This document shows positions 1 through 7,602 of a stretch of DNA of 64,000 bases, piece after piece. The notes beneath the pieces are model-generated. The model did no database searches. It worked only from the letters and a program-made list of their open reading frames with translations, and was not told where the DNA came from. Every line of letters starts with the position of its first letter. Positions within the stretch are counted from its first letter, which is position 1. The translations under genes were made by a program, and so were the position numbers. The stretch lies in NCBI GenBank assembly GCA_963815305.1, contig CAWFFW010000001.1:3534001-3598000 (forward strand). The letters are read 5' to 3'. Origin of the DNA: CAXBID01 sp963815305. Its GTDB lineage: Bacteria; Bacteroidota; Bacteroidia; Flavobacteriales; Flavobacteriaceae.

Positions 1-1128
1 ACGAGTAAACAAAGAGGTTACGATTACTTAGATTTTTCGTTAGCAACGGATGGTTTAGTGGCCGAAAGAGAACAAGGCATCACCATTGATGTAGCACATA
101 TCTATTTTTCAACAAAAAAGAAAAGTTACATTATTGCTGATACACCAGGGCATGTGGAATACACAAGAAACATGGTAACTGGAGCGTCAACTTCACAGGC
201 GTCAATCATTTTAATTGATGCCAGAAAAGGTGTGATTGAGCAAACTAATCGTCATTTTTTTATCAATAATTTATTAAGAATCAAAGATGTAGTGGTTGCC
301 ATTAATAAAATGGATTTAGTTGATTATTCTGAAGAAACTTACAGAAAAATCAAAGCCGATTTTACTGAGTTGATGCGTAAAAGAGACTACCAAGATCAAA
401 AAATAACTTTCATTCCCGTAAGTGCATTAAAGGGAGATAATGTAGTTAACAAATCTGAAAATATGCCTTGGTATAAAGGTGAAGCGTTGTTAGAGCATTT
501 AGAGCAATTGGACAAAGCAGATATTTATAATGTGGGAACACCACGTTTTCCTGTGCAGTATGTGATTCGACCAAAAACAGAAGATTTTCATGATTTTAGA
601 GGTTATGCCGGAAAAGTATATGGAGGCGAATTAAGCGTTGGTGATGATATTATGGTATTGCCATCTAAAACCAGATCAAAAATAAAAGATATTTATGTGT
701 ATGATCAAAAATATGACACAGCTTCCAGACGTTCATCGGTTACGATTACTTTAGAAAACGATATTAATGTAAGTCGTGGCGATATGATTGTGAAAGAAGG
801 TGATTTGCCAACTATTGATAAACAATTTACCGCTAATGTATGTTGGATGGATTCAGAACAGTTAACTCCAGGTGCCAAATATTTGGTACAACACGGTATC
901 CATAAAGTATTAGCAAAAGTAGATCGTATCAATCATAAGATTAATCCAGATTATTCTGGAATAGAAAAAGAAGTAACAAGTTTAAATATAAATGATATTG
1001 CTTCCGTTACATTCAAATTAAACAAACCTATCTTTTACGATCAATTTAAAAATCACAGAACAAATGGATCTTTTATTTTAATAGACACACAAAACAATAA
1101 TACCGTAGGTGCTGGATTTATTCAGTAA
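1..1128 (+). CDS. cysN: Sulfate adenylyltransferase subunit 1 (CysN), 5'-truncated by the window edge
   Basis: This GTPase subunit drives ATP sulfurylase (CysDN), which makes adenosine 5'-phosphosulfate from sulfate and ATP in the cytoplasm. The reading frame is open from base 1, so the P-loop lies upstream of the window. The visible 375 residues start in the switch I region (GLVAEREQGITIDVA, residues 18-32). They include the G3 box DTPGH (47-51) and G4 box NKMD (102-105), followed by two EF-Tu-like beta-barrel domains. The AEREQGITID signature separates CysN from EF-Tu and SelB. It is followed by sulfite reductase and siroheme genes on the same strand, which fits sulfate assimilation. A GTG at base 58 is internal and not a start. 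Confidence 0.96.
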   Translation, partial: TSKQRGYDYLDFSLATDGLVAEREQGITIDVAHIYFSTKKKSYIIADTPGHVEYTRNMVTGASTSQASIILIDARKGVIEQTNRHFFINNLLRIKDVVVAINKMDLVDYSEETYRKIKADFTELMRKRDYQDQKITFIPVSALKGDNVVNKSENMPWYKGEALLEHLEQLDKADIYNVGTPRFPVQYVIRPKTEDFHDFRGYAGKVYGGELSVGDDIMVLPSKTRSKIKDIYVYDQKYDTASRRSSVTITLENDINVSRGDMIVKEGDLPTIDKQFTANVCWMDSEQLTPGAKYLVQHGIHKVLAKVDRINHKINPDYSGIEKEVTSLNINDIASVTFKLNKPIFYDQFKNHRTNGSFILIDTQNNNTVGAGFIQ

Positions 1129-1197
1129 TCCTCCAAACACCAGGGGGAATGGAAAACATAATTAAAAAGTATAATTAAAAAACACCCAGTAAAGTGC

Positions 1198-1229
1198 TCC
1201 TTCCCTTTGGGGGAGGTCGGGAGGGGAAA
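1198..1229. repeat. C/G-rich palindromic intergenic repeat touching the sulfite reductase start
   Basis: The sequence reads CCTTCCCTTTGGGGGAGG followed by TCGGGAGGGGAAA directly before ATG at 1230. It belongs to a family of CCCTTTGGGG-type imperfect palindromes found again near 11772, 21330, 22203, 25353 and 33420 in this window. The purine-rich right end sits where a ribosome binding site would be, which is unusual in a lineage that mostly lacks such sites. A weaker related stretch lies at 1129-1151. Confidence 0.6.
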
Positions 1230-3335
1230 ATGCAAAGTTTTAGAACAGAAATAGAAAATCCGGTTGTTGAAAACGACATTATGGAATTAGCCAATAAAAT
1301 TGAGCTGTTTCATAAGGGGAAAATAGACGAAGAAAAATTTAGAAGCTTGCGATTAGCTCGTGGTGTTTACGGACAACGTCAAGAGGGTGTGCAAATGATT
1401 CGTATTAAATTACCTTACGGAAAAGTAAAGAGTAATCAACTTCGAAGAATTTCTGATGTTTCAGATGAATATTCTCGTGGACGTTTACATATTACTACGC
1501 GTCAAGATATTCAAATTCACTATGTCGATTTAAATAGAACACCAGAACTTTGGGCAGAATTGGAACGTGACGATGTTACGTTACGAGAAGCTTGTGGTAA
1601 CACAGTTCGTAATATTACAGCATCAGAGCTTGCTGGAATAGATTTGTATGAGCCATTTGATGTATCGCCCTATGCAGATGCTATGTTTGGTTTCTTTTTA
1701 CGTAACCCAATCTGTCAAGAAATGGGACGTAAGTTTAAAGTGTCTTTTTCTTCTTCAGATGAAGATACGGGCTTGTCTTATATGCACGATTTAGGATTTA
1801 TTGCTAAGATTGAAAATGGCATTCGTGGTTTTAAAGTGATGATAGGTGGTGGATTAGGGTCGCAACCACGTCATGCTGATGTACTATATGATTTCTTACA
1901 AACGGATAAAATAATCCCCGTAATGGAAGGTGTCTTAAGAATTTTTGATCGTCATGGCGAGCGTAAAAGTCGCGCTAAAGCGAGAATGAAATTCTTAATT
2001 AAAGACATCGGATTAGATGCTTTTAAAGAACTTGTTGAAACGGAGCAAAATGCTATAGAATTCAAATCGGTTATAATAGATGCTGATGCTTATAACGCTT
2101 CAAAACCAGTTACAGTTGAAGCGCCTAAAATTGAAATAAAAGACCAACAAGCTTTCGAAACTTGGAAATCAACAAATCTAATACCTCAAAAGCAATCAGG
2201 TTATTTTGCCATTGGTATTAAAGTTCTTTTAGGCGATTTTTATACTGATAAAGCACGTTTATTAGCCGATTTAGTTGAAAAATATGCTGCAGGCGAAATT
2301 CGTTTATCACTGCGTCAAAATATAGTTATTCCGTATGTAAAAGAAGATTTAGTTCCTTTTTTCTATACAGAATTAGAAAAATTAGGTTTTGTAGAATCAG
2401 GTTATAACAAAGCCGTAGATATCACCGCATGCCCAGGAACAGATACGTGTAATTTAGGAATAGCGAGTAGCACAGGAATAGCCGATGAGCTAGAACGTGT
2501 TATAAAGGCGGAATATCCTCAGTATTTAAAAAATGATGATTTAGTTATTAAAATCAGCGGTTGTATGAATGCTTGCGGCCAACATAATATGGCGAATATT
2601 GGTTTCCAAGGCATGTCGGTTCGTACGCCAGAAAAGTTAGTAGCGCCGGCATTACAAGTGCTTTTGGGTGGTGGTAATTTAGGTAATGGTAATGGTTTAT
2701 TTGCAGATAAAGTGGTGAAAGTACCAAGTAGAAGAGGGCCAGATGCTTTACGCAGAATATTAAATGATTTTGAAGCCAATGCCAATGGTAAATCTTTTGT
2801 AGAATATTATAAAGTTACAGGCGACAGATACTTTTATGATTTATTAAATGATTTGCAAGATGTGTCAAATTTAACTCAAGCCGATTTTATTGATTGGGGT
2901 GAAGAAGAAAAATATGTAAAAGAAATTGGTATTGGAGAATGTGCAGGTGTAGTGATTGATTTAATTGCAACCTTGTTTTTAGAGAGTGAAGAAAAAATTG
3001 ATAATGCTAAGCAATCGTTTCAAAATCAAGTATATTCAAGTGCTATTTACCATGCATATAGTTCTTTAGTTAATTCCGCGAAAGCGTTGTTATTAGCTGA
3101 AAACAAAAAAACAAACACACATGCTGGGATTATTTCTCAGTTTGATGAGTTTTTTATTGAAAGTGGTCGCATAGATTTAGGCATCTCTTTTTCGGAATTG
3201 ATATATCAAATTAATAAATTTGCACCAACTGAAGATTTTGCTTCAAAGTATATTGAAAACGCTAATATGTTTTTGCAAAAAGTAAGAGCCTTTAGAGAAG
3301 CAGAAACAAACACACCAAATAAAAAAGCGGTTTAA
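1230..3335 (+). CDS. sir: Ferredoxin-type sulfite (nitrite/sulfite) reductase with C-terminal HEPN-like domain
   Basis: Siroheme/4Fe-4S enzyme, most likely reducing sulfite to sulfide for cysteine synthesis. The protein has 701 residues from the ATG at 1230; an upstream GTG at 1194 lies inside a repeat and is less likely. Two ferredoxin-like half domains and two siroheme-binding half domains are visible. The cluster ligands are TACPGTDTC (C401, C407) and SGCMNACGQ (C445, C449). About 115 residues from roughly 585 onward are extra to the reductase and resemble a HEPN helical domain (SSAIYHAYSSLVNSAKALLL, THAGIISQFDEFF). No canonical RxxxxH RNase motif is visible in that tail. Neighbouring cysN, siroheme and reductase genes support sulfite rather than nitrite as substrate. 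Confidence 0.9.
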   Translation: MQSFRTEIENPVVENDIMELANKIELFHKGKIDEEKFRSLRLARGVYGQRQEGVQMIRIKLPYGKVKSNQLRRISDVSDEYSRGRLHITTRQDIQIHYVDLNRTPELWAELERDDVTLREACGNTVRNITASELAGIDLYEPFDVSPYADAMFGFFLRNPICQEMGRKFKVSFSSSDEDTGLSYMHDLGFIAKIENGIRGFKVMIGGGLGSQPRHADVLYDFLQTDKIIPVMEGVLRIFDRHGERKSRAKARMKFLIKDIGLDAFKELVETEQNAIEFKSVIIDADAYNASKPVTVEAPKIEIKDQQAFETWKSTNLIPQKQSGYFAIGIKVLLGDFYTDKARLLADLVEKYAAGEIRLSLRQNIVIPYVKEDLVPFFYTELEKLGFVESGYNKAVDITACPGTDTCNLGIASSTGIADELERVIKAEYPQYLKNDDLVIKISGCMNACGQHNMANIGFQGMSVRTPEKLVAPALQVLLGGGNLGNGNGLFADKVVKVPSRRGPDALRRILNDFEANANGKSFVEYYKVTGDRYFYDLLNDLQDVSNLTQADFIDWGEEEKYVKEIGIGECAGVVIDLIATLFLESEEKIDNAKQSFQNQVYSSAIYHAYSSLVNSAKALLLAENKKTNTHAGIISQFDEFFIESGRIDLGISFSELIYQINKFAPTEDFASKYIENANMFLQKVRAFREAETNTPNKKAV

Positions 3336-3344
3336 TTATAAGGA

Positions 3345-4109
3345 ATGAGTTTAATAATCCCAAAGTTAACAGTTGTTGGTGCAGGTCCTGGAGATGCAGA
3401 TTTAATTACGCTGAAAGCAATTAAGGCAATTAAATCGGCAAACGTTATTCTATACGATGCGCTTATAAACGAAGAATTGCTTAACTATGCTTCAGCTGAA
3501 ACGGAACTTATTTTTGTAGGCAAACGTAAAGGATGTTATGCCTTTCTGCAAGAACAAATTAACGAACTTATTGTAGTTAAGGCGAAAGAAAAAGGGCATG
3601 TGGTAAGGTTAAAAGGTGGTGATCCTTTTGTTTTTGGACGAGGCGCAGAAGAGATTGAATATGTGAGAGAATTTGGTTTAGAAACTTTTGTTGTGCCAGG
3701 AATTTCCTCAGCTATTGCAGTGCCAGCATATCAAGGTATTCCATTAACAAAACGCGGGGCTTCAGAGAGTTTTTGGGTTATTACAGCAACTACAAAAGCA
3801 CATCAATTATCAACCGATATTGCATTAGCTGCAAAATCTACAGCAACCGTTGTTATTTTAATGGGTATGCATAAATTGAGCGAGATTGTTAAAGTGTTTT
3901 ATTCGGAAAATAAACGAAATACTCCAATTGCAGTAATCCAAAACGGTACAAGAGATGATGAAAATGTAGGTATAGGGACTATTCGTAATATTGAGCAAAT
4001 TGTTCACGAAAAACAATTATCGTCACCAGCAATTATAATTATTGGAGATGTCGTTAAAGAACGTGTGGTTCTTGATTCAATTTTTAAGGACGTTATTTCT
4101 AAAGAATAA
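3345..4109 (+). CDS. cobA: Uroporphyrinogen-III C-methyltransferase
   Basis: This enzyme makes precorrin-2 from uroporphyrinogen III by two SAM-dependent methylations, the first dedicated step to siroheme. The protein has 254 residues, the usual length of the stand-alone enzyme. The N-terminal VVGAGPGDADLITLKA (10-25) and the GGDPFVFGRG loop (91-100) are hallmark motifs of the tetrapyrrole methylase fold. It starts 9 bases after the sulfite reductase stop and ends 3 bases before the next siroheme gene, so it supplies the cofactor of the preceding enzyme within one operon. Confidence 0.95.
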   Translation: MSLIIPKLTVVGAGPGDADLITLKAIKAIKSANVILYDALINEELLNYASAETELIFVGKRKGCYAFLQEQINELIVVKAKEKGHVVRLKGGDPFVFGRGAEEIEYVREFGLETFVVPGISSAIAVPAYQGIPLTKRGASESFWVITATTKAHQLSTDIALAAKSTATVVILMGMHKLSEIVKVFYSENKRNTPIAVIQNGTRDDENVGIGTIRNIEQIVHEKQLSSPAIIIIGDVVKERVVLDSIFKDVISKE

Positions 4110-4112
4110 GTT

Positions 4113-4697
4113 GTGGAAAGAAATAATTTATATCCTGTATTCTTAAAGTCAAAAAGTTTAAATATTCTTATCATTGGAGGAGGCCATGTAGCTGAAGAAA
4201 AATTAACGTTCTTATTAAAATCTAGTCCCGATGCGCATGTTACCATGGTATCGCCTATGTTTAGAGAAGGCACTGTAGAACTAGCAAAAAAAGGATGCGT
4301 AACTTTGATCGAAGATATTTACAAAAGAAGTTATTTAATAGGAAAACATATGGTTGTGGCAACTACAGATATTCCAGAAGTAAATATCCAAGTTTGGAAA
4401 GATTGTAGAGCCGAAGCTAAATTGGTAAATGTGGCTGATAACCCACCATATTGTGATTTTTACATGGGAGGTATTGTAACCAAAGGCCATGTTAAAGTAG
4501 CGATTTCAACTAACGGAAAATCACCAACAACAGCAAAACGTTTGCGTCAGTTTTTTGAAGACGTCATTCCTGAAAATGTTGACGATTTGGTTAAAAATTT
4601 AAATGAATATAGAAAAACAATAAAAGGTGATTTTGAACAAAAAGTAGAAATACTGAACGAATTCACCAAAGGATTAATTGAGAAAAAAGAGTCATAG
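4113..4697 (+). CDS. Precorrin-2 dehydrogenase / sirohydrochlorin ferrochelatase
   Basis: Bifunctional siroheme synthase half, equivalent to the N-terminal part of CysG or to Met8p. It oxidises precorrin-2 with NAD and inserts iron to give siroheme. The protein has 194 residues and a GTG start. The Rossmann glycine motif IIGGGHVAEEKL (20-31), the VVATTDIPEVN segment and the NGKSPTTAKRLRQ helix are typical of the family. It is placed 3 bases after cobA and 2 bases before the next gene. Together the two genes replace the single fused CysG of enterobacteria. Confidence 0.93.
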   Translation: MERNNLYPVFLKSKSLNILIIGGGHVAEEKLTFLLKSSPDAHVTMVSPMFREGTVELAKKGCVTLIEDIYKRSYLIGKHMVVATTDIPEVNIQVWKDCRAEAKLVNVADNPPYCDFYMGGIVTKGHVKVAISTNGKSPTTAKRLRQFFEDVIPENVDDLVKNLNEYRKTIKGDFEQKVEILNEFTKGLIEKKES

Positions 4698-4699
4698 AA

Positions 4700-5755
4700 A
4701 TGATTGAAACAGATATACTCATCATAGGAGCAGGACCAACTGGATTATTTACGGTTTTTGAAGCAGGATTATTAAAATTAAAATGTCATTTGATTGATGC
4801 ATTGCCACAACCAGGTGGGCAATGTTCAGAGATTTACCCTAAAAAACCTATTTATGATATTCCTGGGTTTCCAGAAATATTAGCAGGCGATTTAACTAAA
4901 AATCTAATAGAACAAGGTAAGCAGTTTGAACCTGGTTTTACTTTGGGGGAGCGTGCTGAAACCATTGAAAAACAAGAAGATGGCTCGTTTATAGTGACCA
5001 CAAATAAAGGCACAAAACACCATGCGCCTATAGTTGCCATTGCAGGCGGTTTAGGGTCTTTTGAGCCTAGAAAACCAACGATTGATGGTATTGCAGATTA
5101 TGAAGATAACGGTGTGGAATATATTATTAAAGATCCTGAATTTTACCGCAATAAAAAAGTAGTTATTTCCGGTGGAGGTGATTCAGCTCTAGATTGGAGC
5201 ATCTTTTTAACCGATGTGGCATCTTCAGTAACTTTAATCCATAGAAGAAATGAATTTAGAGGCGCTTTAGATTCTGTTGAAAAAGTAAGAGAGTTAACGC
5301 TTCTTAATAAAATTAAATTAATAACACCGGCAGAGGTTACGGGTTTAAATGGTGAAAGTAAAATAGAATCAGTGACTATTACTCCAAAAGAAGGAGAAGA
5401 ATTCCTTCTGGAAACTGACCATTTTATTCCGTTGTTCGGTTTATCTCCTAAATTAGGGCCTATTGCTAATTGGGGGTTAGACATTGAAAAGAACGCTATA
5501 AAGGTTGATAATGCTGCAAATTATCAAACTAATATTCCTGGGGTATTTGCCATTGGAGATGTGAATACGTATCCAGAAAAACTAAAACTCATTTTGTGTG
5601 GTTTTCACGAAGCAACTTTAATGTGTCAAGCAGCTTATAGAATTATCAATCCAGGAAAAAAGTATGTGTTAAAATATACAACGGTTAGTGGTATTGATGG
5701 TTTTGATGGTACAAGAAAAGAAGCACCAAAAGCTGTTGTTCAGGCCATTAATTAG
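4700..5755 (+). CDS. NAD(P)/FAD-dependent reductase, ferredoxin/flavodoxin-NADP+ reductase of the thioredoxin-reductase-like type
   Basis: Two-domain flavoprotein of 351 residues. The FAD site is ILIIGAGPTG (6-15), the PGGQCSEIYPKKPIYDIPGFP segment follows, and the NADPH site is VVISGGGDSALDW. The CxxC redox pair of thioredoxin reductase is absent, which places it with the TrxR-like ferredoxin-NADP reductases (YumC type). From its position inside the sulfite reductase/siroheme operon, I infer that it feeds electrons from NADPH through ferredoxin to sulfite reductase. It starts 2 bases after the siroheme gene. Confidence 0.88.
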   Translation: MIETDILIIGAGPTGLFTVFEAGLLKLKCHLIDALPQPGGQCSEIYPKKPIYDIPGFPEILAGDLTKNLIEQGKQFEPGFTLGERAETIEKQEDGSFIVTTNKGTKHHAPIVAIAGGLGSFEPRKPTIDGIADYEDNGVEYIIKDPEFYRNKKVVISGGGDSALDWSIFLTDVASSVTLIHRRNEFRGALDSVEKVRELTLLNKIKLITPAEVTGLNGESKIESVTITPKEGEEFLLETDHFIPLFGLSPKLGPIANWGLDIEKNAIKVDNAANYQTNIPGVFAIGDVNTYPEKLKLILCGFHEATLMCQAAYRIINPGKKYVLKYTTVSGIDGFDGTRKEAPKAVVQAIN

Positions 5756-5766
5756 AAATATAATCT

Positions 5767-6513
5767 GTGAAAAAAAGCTATAACGTTTGCCTAAAAGATA
5801 CCGTTAAAACATTTACAAAAAGACTCTTTTATTCTTTATTTGATTGCGATCAAGAAGAAGTTCATAGTGATTATCTAGAAAAAACGTTTTTAAAAGTACT
5901 AACCAAATTAGAGATTGAAAAAGGAAAAGATATTTGGAATACATTTAAAGGACAACTTCCAGAAATTAGAAAAAAATTAGATTTAGATGCTATTGCTTTT
6001 GAAAATAATGATCCAGCTTCAAATTGCTTAGAAGAAATATATTTAGCATATCCTGGTTTTCATGCTATTTCAATTTATAGATTGAGTCATGAGTTGTATA
6101 AATTAGGTGTACATATTCTTCCAAGAATGATGAGTGAATATGTGCATGGCATAACAGGAATTGATATTAATCCAGGAGCCAGTATCGGTGAATCATTTTA
6201 TATAGACCACGGTACAGGAATTGTTATTGGAGAAACCGCTATACTAGGAAATCAAGTTAAAATTTATCAAGGTGTAACGCTTGGTGGCATTCAAGTTTCT
6301 AAAGATTTAGCTAAAGTAAAAAGACACCCAACTATTGAGGATAATGTTACTATTTATGCAAATGCTACTATTTTAGGAGGCGATATTGTTATTGGTGCAA
6401 ATAGTATTATTGGTGCCAATGTTTGGATTACACAATCGGTTCCAAAAAACTCATTGGTTACCTATCAAACTGAAATTAAAATCAGATCCAAAAAAAATGG
6501 CATTCGAGAATAG
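5767..6513 (+). CDS. cysE: Serine O-acetyltransferase (EpsC/CysE type)
   Basis: Acetylates L-serine with acetyl-CoA to O-acetylserine, the carbon skeleton for cysteine. The protein has 248 residues from a GTG start. The N-terminal helical part carries LAYPGFHAISIYRLSHEL. It is followed by left-handed beta-helix hexapeptide repeats with the active-site region IDHGTGIVIGETA and GVTLGGIQ, ending in NSIIGANVWITQSVP. The last 17 bases overlap the start of the cysteine synthase gene, which suggests coupled translation of the two enzymes that form the cysteine synthase complex. Confidence 0.93.
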   Translation: MKKSYNVCLKDTVKTFTKRLFYSLFDCDQEEVHSDYLEKTFLKVLTKLEIEKGKDIWNTFKGQLPEIRKKLDLDAIAFENNDPASNCLEEIYLAYPGFHAISIYRLSHELYKLGVHILPRMMSEYVHGITGIDINPGASIGESFYIDHGTGIVIGETAILGNQVKIYQGVTLGGIQVSKDLAKVKRHPTIEDNVTIYANATILGGDIVIGANSIIGANVWITQSVPKNSLVTYQTEIKIRSKKNGIRE

Positions 6514-7387
6514 CATAATAGGTCAAATAGGTAATACGCCTTTAGTTGAAGCAACACATCTGATCAGTAAAAAAGATGTGAGGTTGTTTTTAAAACTAGA
6601 GGGGAATAACCCTGGTGGAAGTGTAAAAGACAGGCCTGCGTTTAACATGATTAATGAAGCATTAAAACATGGCGCTATTAAAAAAGGAGATACGCTTGTT
6701 GAAGCCACTAGCGGAAATACAGGTATTGCATTAGCTTTTATATCTAAGCTTCTCGGATTAAATATGGTATTAATTATGCCTGAGAATTCAACTGAAGAAC
6801 GCGTCAAAACCATGCGCGCATATGGTGCTGAAGTCATTCTAACATCAGCTGATATTGGTATTGAGGGTTCCAGAGACTTAGCTTTTAAATTAAGAGACGA
6901 AAAAGGGTATACCATGCTAAACCAATTTGAAAATGATGATAATTGGAAAGCCCACTATAAAACTACAGGTCCGGAAGTGTGGGAAGCTACAAACGGAGAA
7001 ATCACTCATTTTGTGGCCACTATGGGCACTACAGGTACCATAATGGGAACGTCAACGTATTTAAAAGAAAAGAATAAAAATATAACTATTGTAGGAGCAC
7101 AACCTGCTGATGGAGCTAAAATTCCAGGCATTAGAAAATGGTCTCCAGAGTATGTGCCAAAGTTTTTCGATCGCTCTAAAGTTGATATTGTTATTGATGT
7201 TACTGAAGAAGATGCAAAATCTACAACGCAGCGATTAGCCAAAGAAGAAGGTGTTTTTGCGGGTATGAGTAGTGGTGGCTCTGTATTTTGCGCCTTAAAA
7301 ATTGCAGAAACGATTGATAGAGGCGTCATTGTAGCTATTATTTGTGACCGGGGAGATAGGTATTTATCTTCAACTTTGTTTGAATAA
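6497..7387 (+). CDS. cysM: Cysteine synthase (O-acetylserine sulfhydrylase, CysM-like)
   Basis: PLP enzyme joining sulfide (or thiosulfate) with O-acetylserine to give cysteine. The protein has 296 residues from the ATG at 6497. An in-frame upstream start at 6386 would lie deep inside the acetyltransferase gene and is rejected. Motifs: IIGQIGNTPLVEA at the N-terminus, LEGNNPGGSVKDRPA with the PLP lysine at K44, the TSGNTGIALA phosphate/substrate loop, and GTTGTIMG. The NPGGSVKDRPA wording resembles CysM (synthase B) more than CysK. Last gene of the sulfur operon. Confidence 0.93.
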   Translation: MAFENSIIGQIGNTPLVEATHLISKKDVRLFLKLEGNNPGGSVKDRPAFNMINEALKHGAIKKGDTLVEATSGNTGIALAFISKLLGLNMVLIMPENSTEERVKTMRAYGAEVILTSADIGIEGSRDLAFKLRDEKGYTMLNQFENDDNWKAHYKTTGPEVWEATNGEITHFVATMGTTGTIMGTSTYLKEKNKNITIVGAQPADGAKIPGIRKWSPEYVPKFFDRSKVDIVIDVTEEDAKSTTQRLAKEEGVFAGMSSGGSVFCALKIAETIDRGVIVAIICDRGDRYLSSTLFE

Positions 7388-7435
7388 GAAAAATATAGTT
7401 AGTAATTTTGTAAACAGTTCTTAAACGTATTATAT

Positions 7436-7546
7436 GTTATCAAGAAAGGTAGAGGGAATAGACCCGCTGAAGCCTTGGCAACCTCCCGATTATTCAGGAA
7501 AGGTGCTAAATTCTACTAATAATTTTAAAATTATTGGAAAGATAAC
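7436..7546 (+). promoter_or_regulatory. SAM-I (S-box) riboswitch upstream of metH
   Basis: The closing P1 helix is exact: GTTATC at 7436-7441 pairs with GATAAC at 7541-7546. Between them are the S-box core blocks AAGAAAGGTAGAGGGAATAG, CCCGCTGAAGCCTTGGCAACC and AAGGTGCTAAATTCTAC in the expected order. A stem runs through TAATAATTTTAAAATTATTGG. Members of this class bind S-adenosylmethionine and lower expression of methionine genes. No strong terminator follows, so control could act on translation of the ATG at 7603. Confidence 0.95.
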
Positions 7547-7602
7547 GAAAAGTGTTTTTTTACCTACTTTTCTTGATGACATATAGATATAAAATATCAA
7601 AA

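Noticed and set aside
5143..5484. Minus-strand open frame of 113 codons within the reductase gene
   Set aside because: It is antisense to a well-conserved flavoprotein, shows no family motif, and has the Ser/Leu/Pro-rich composition of a shadow frame.
6386..6496. Upstream extension of the cysteine synthase frame starting at 6386
   Set aside because: It lies inside the serine acetyltransferase gene in another frame and encodes no recognisable sequence; the family N-terminus (IIGQIGNTPL) fits the ATG at 6497.
6523..6915. Minus-strand open frame of 130 codons within cysM
   Set aside because: Shadow of the conserved PLP enzyme; no recognisable domain and no promoter of its own.
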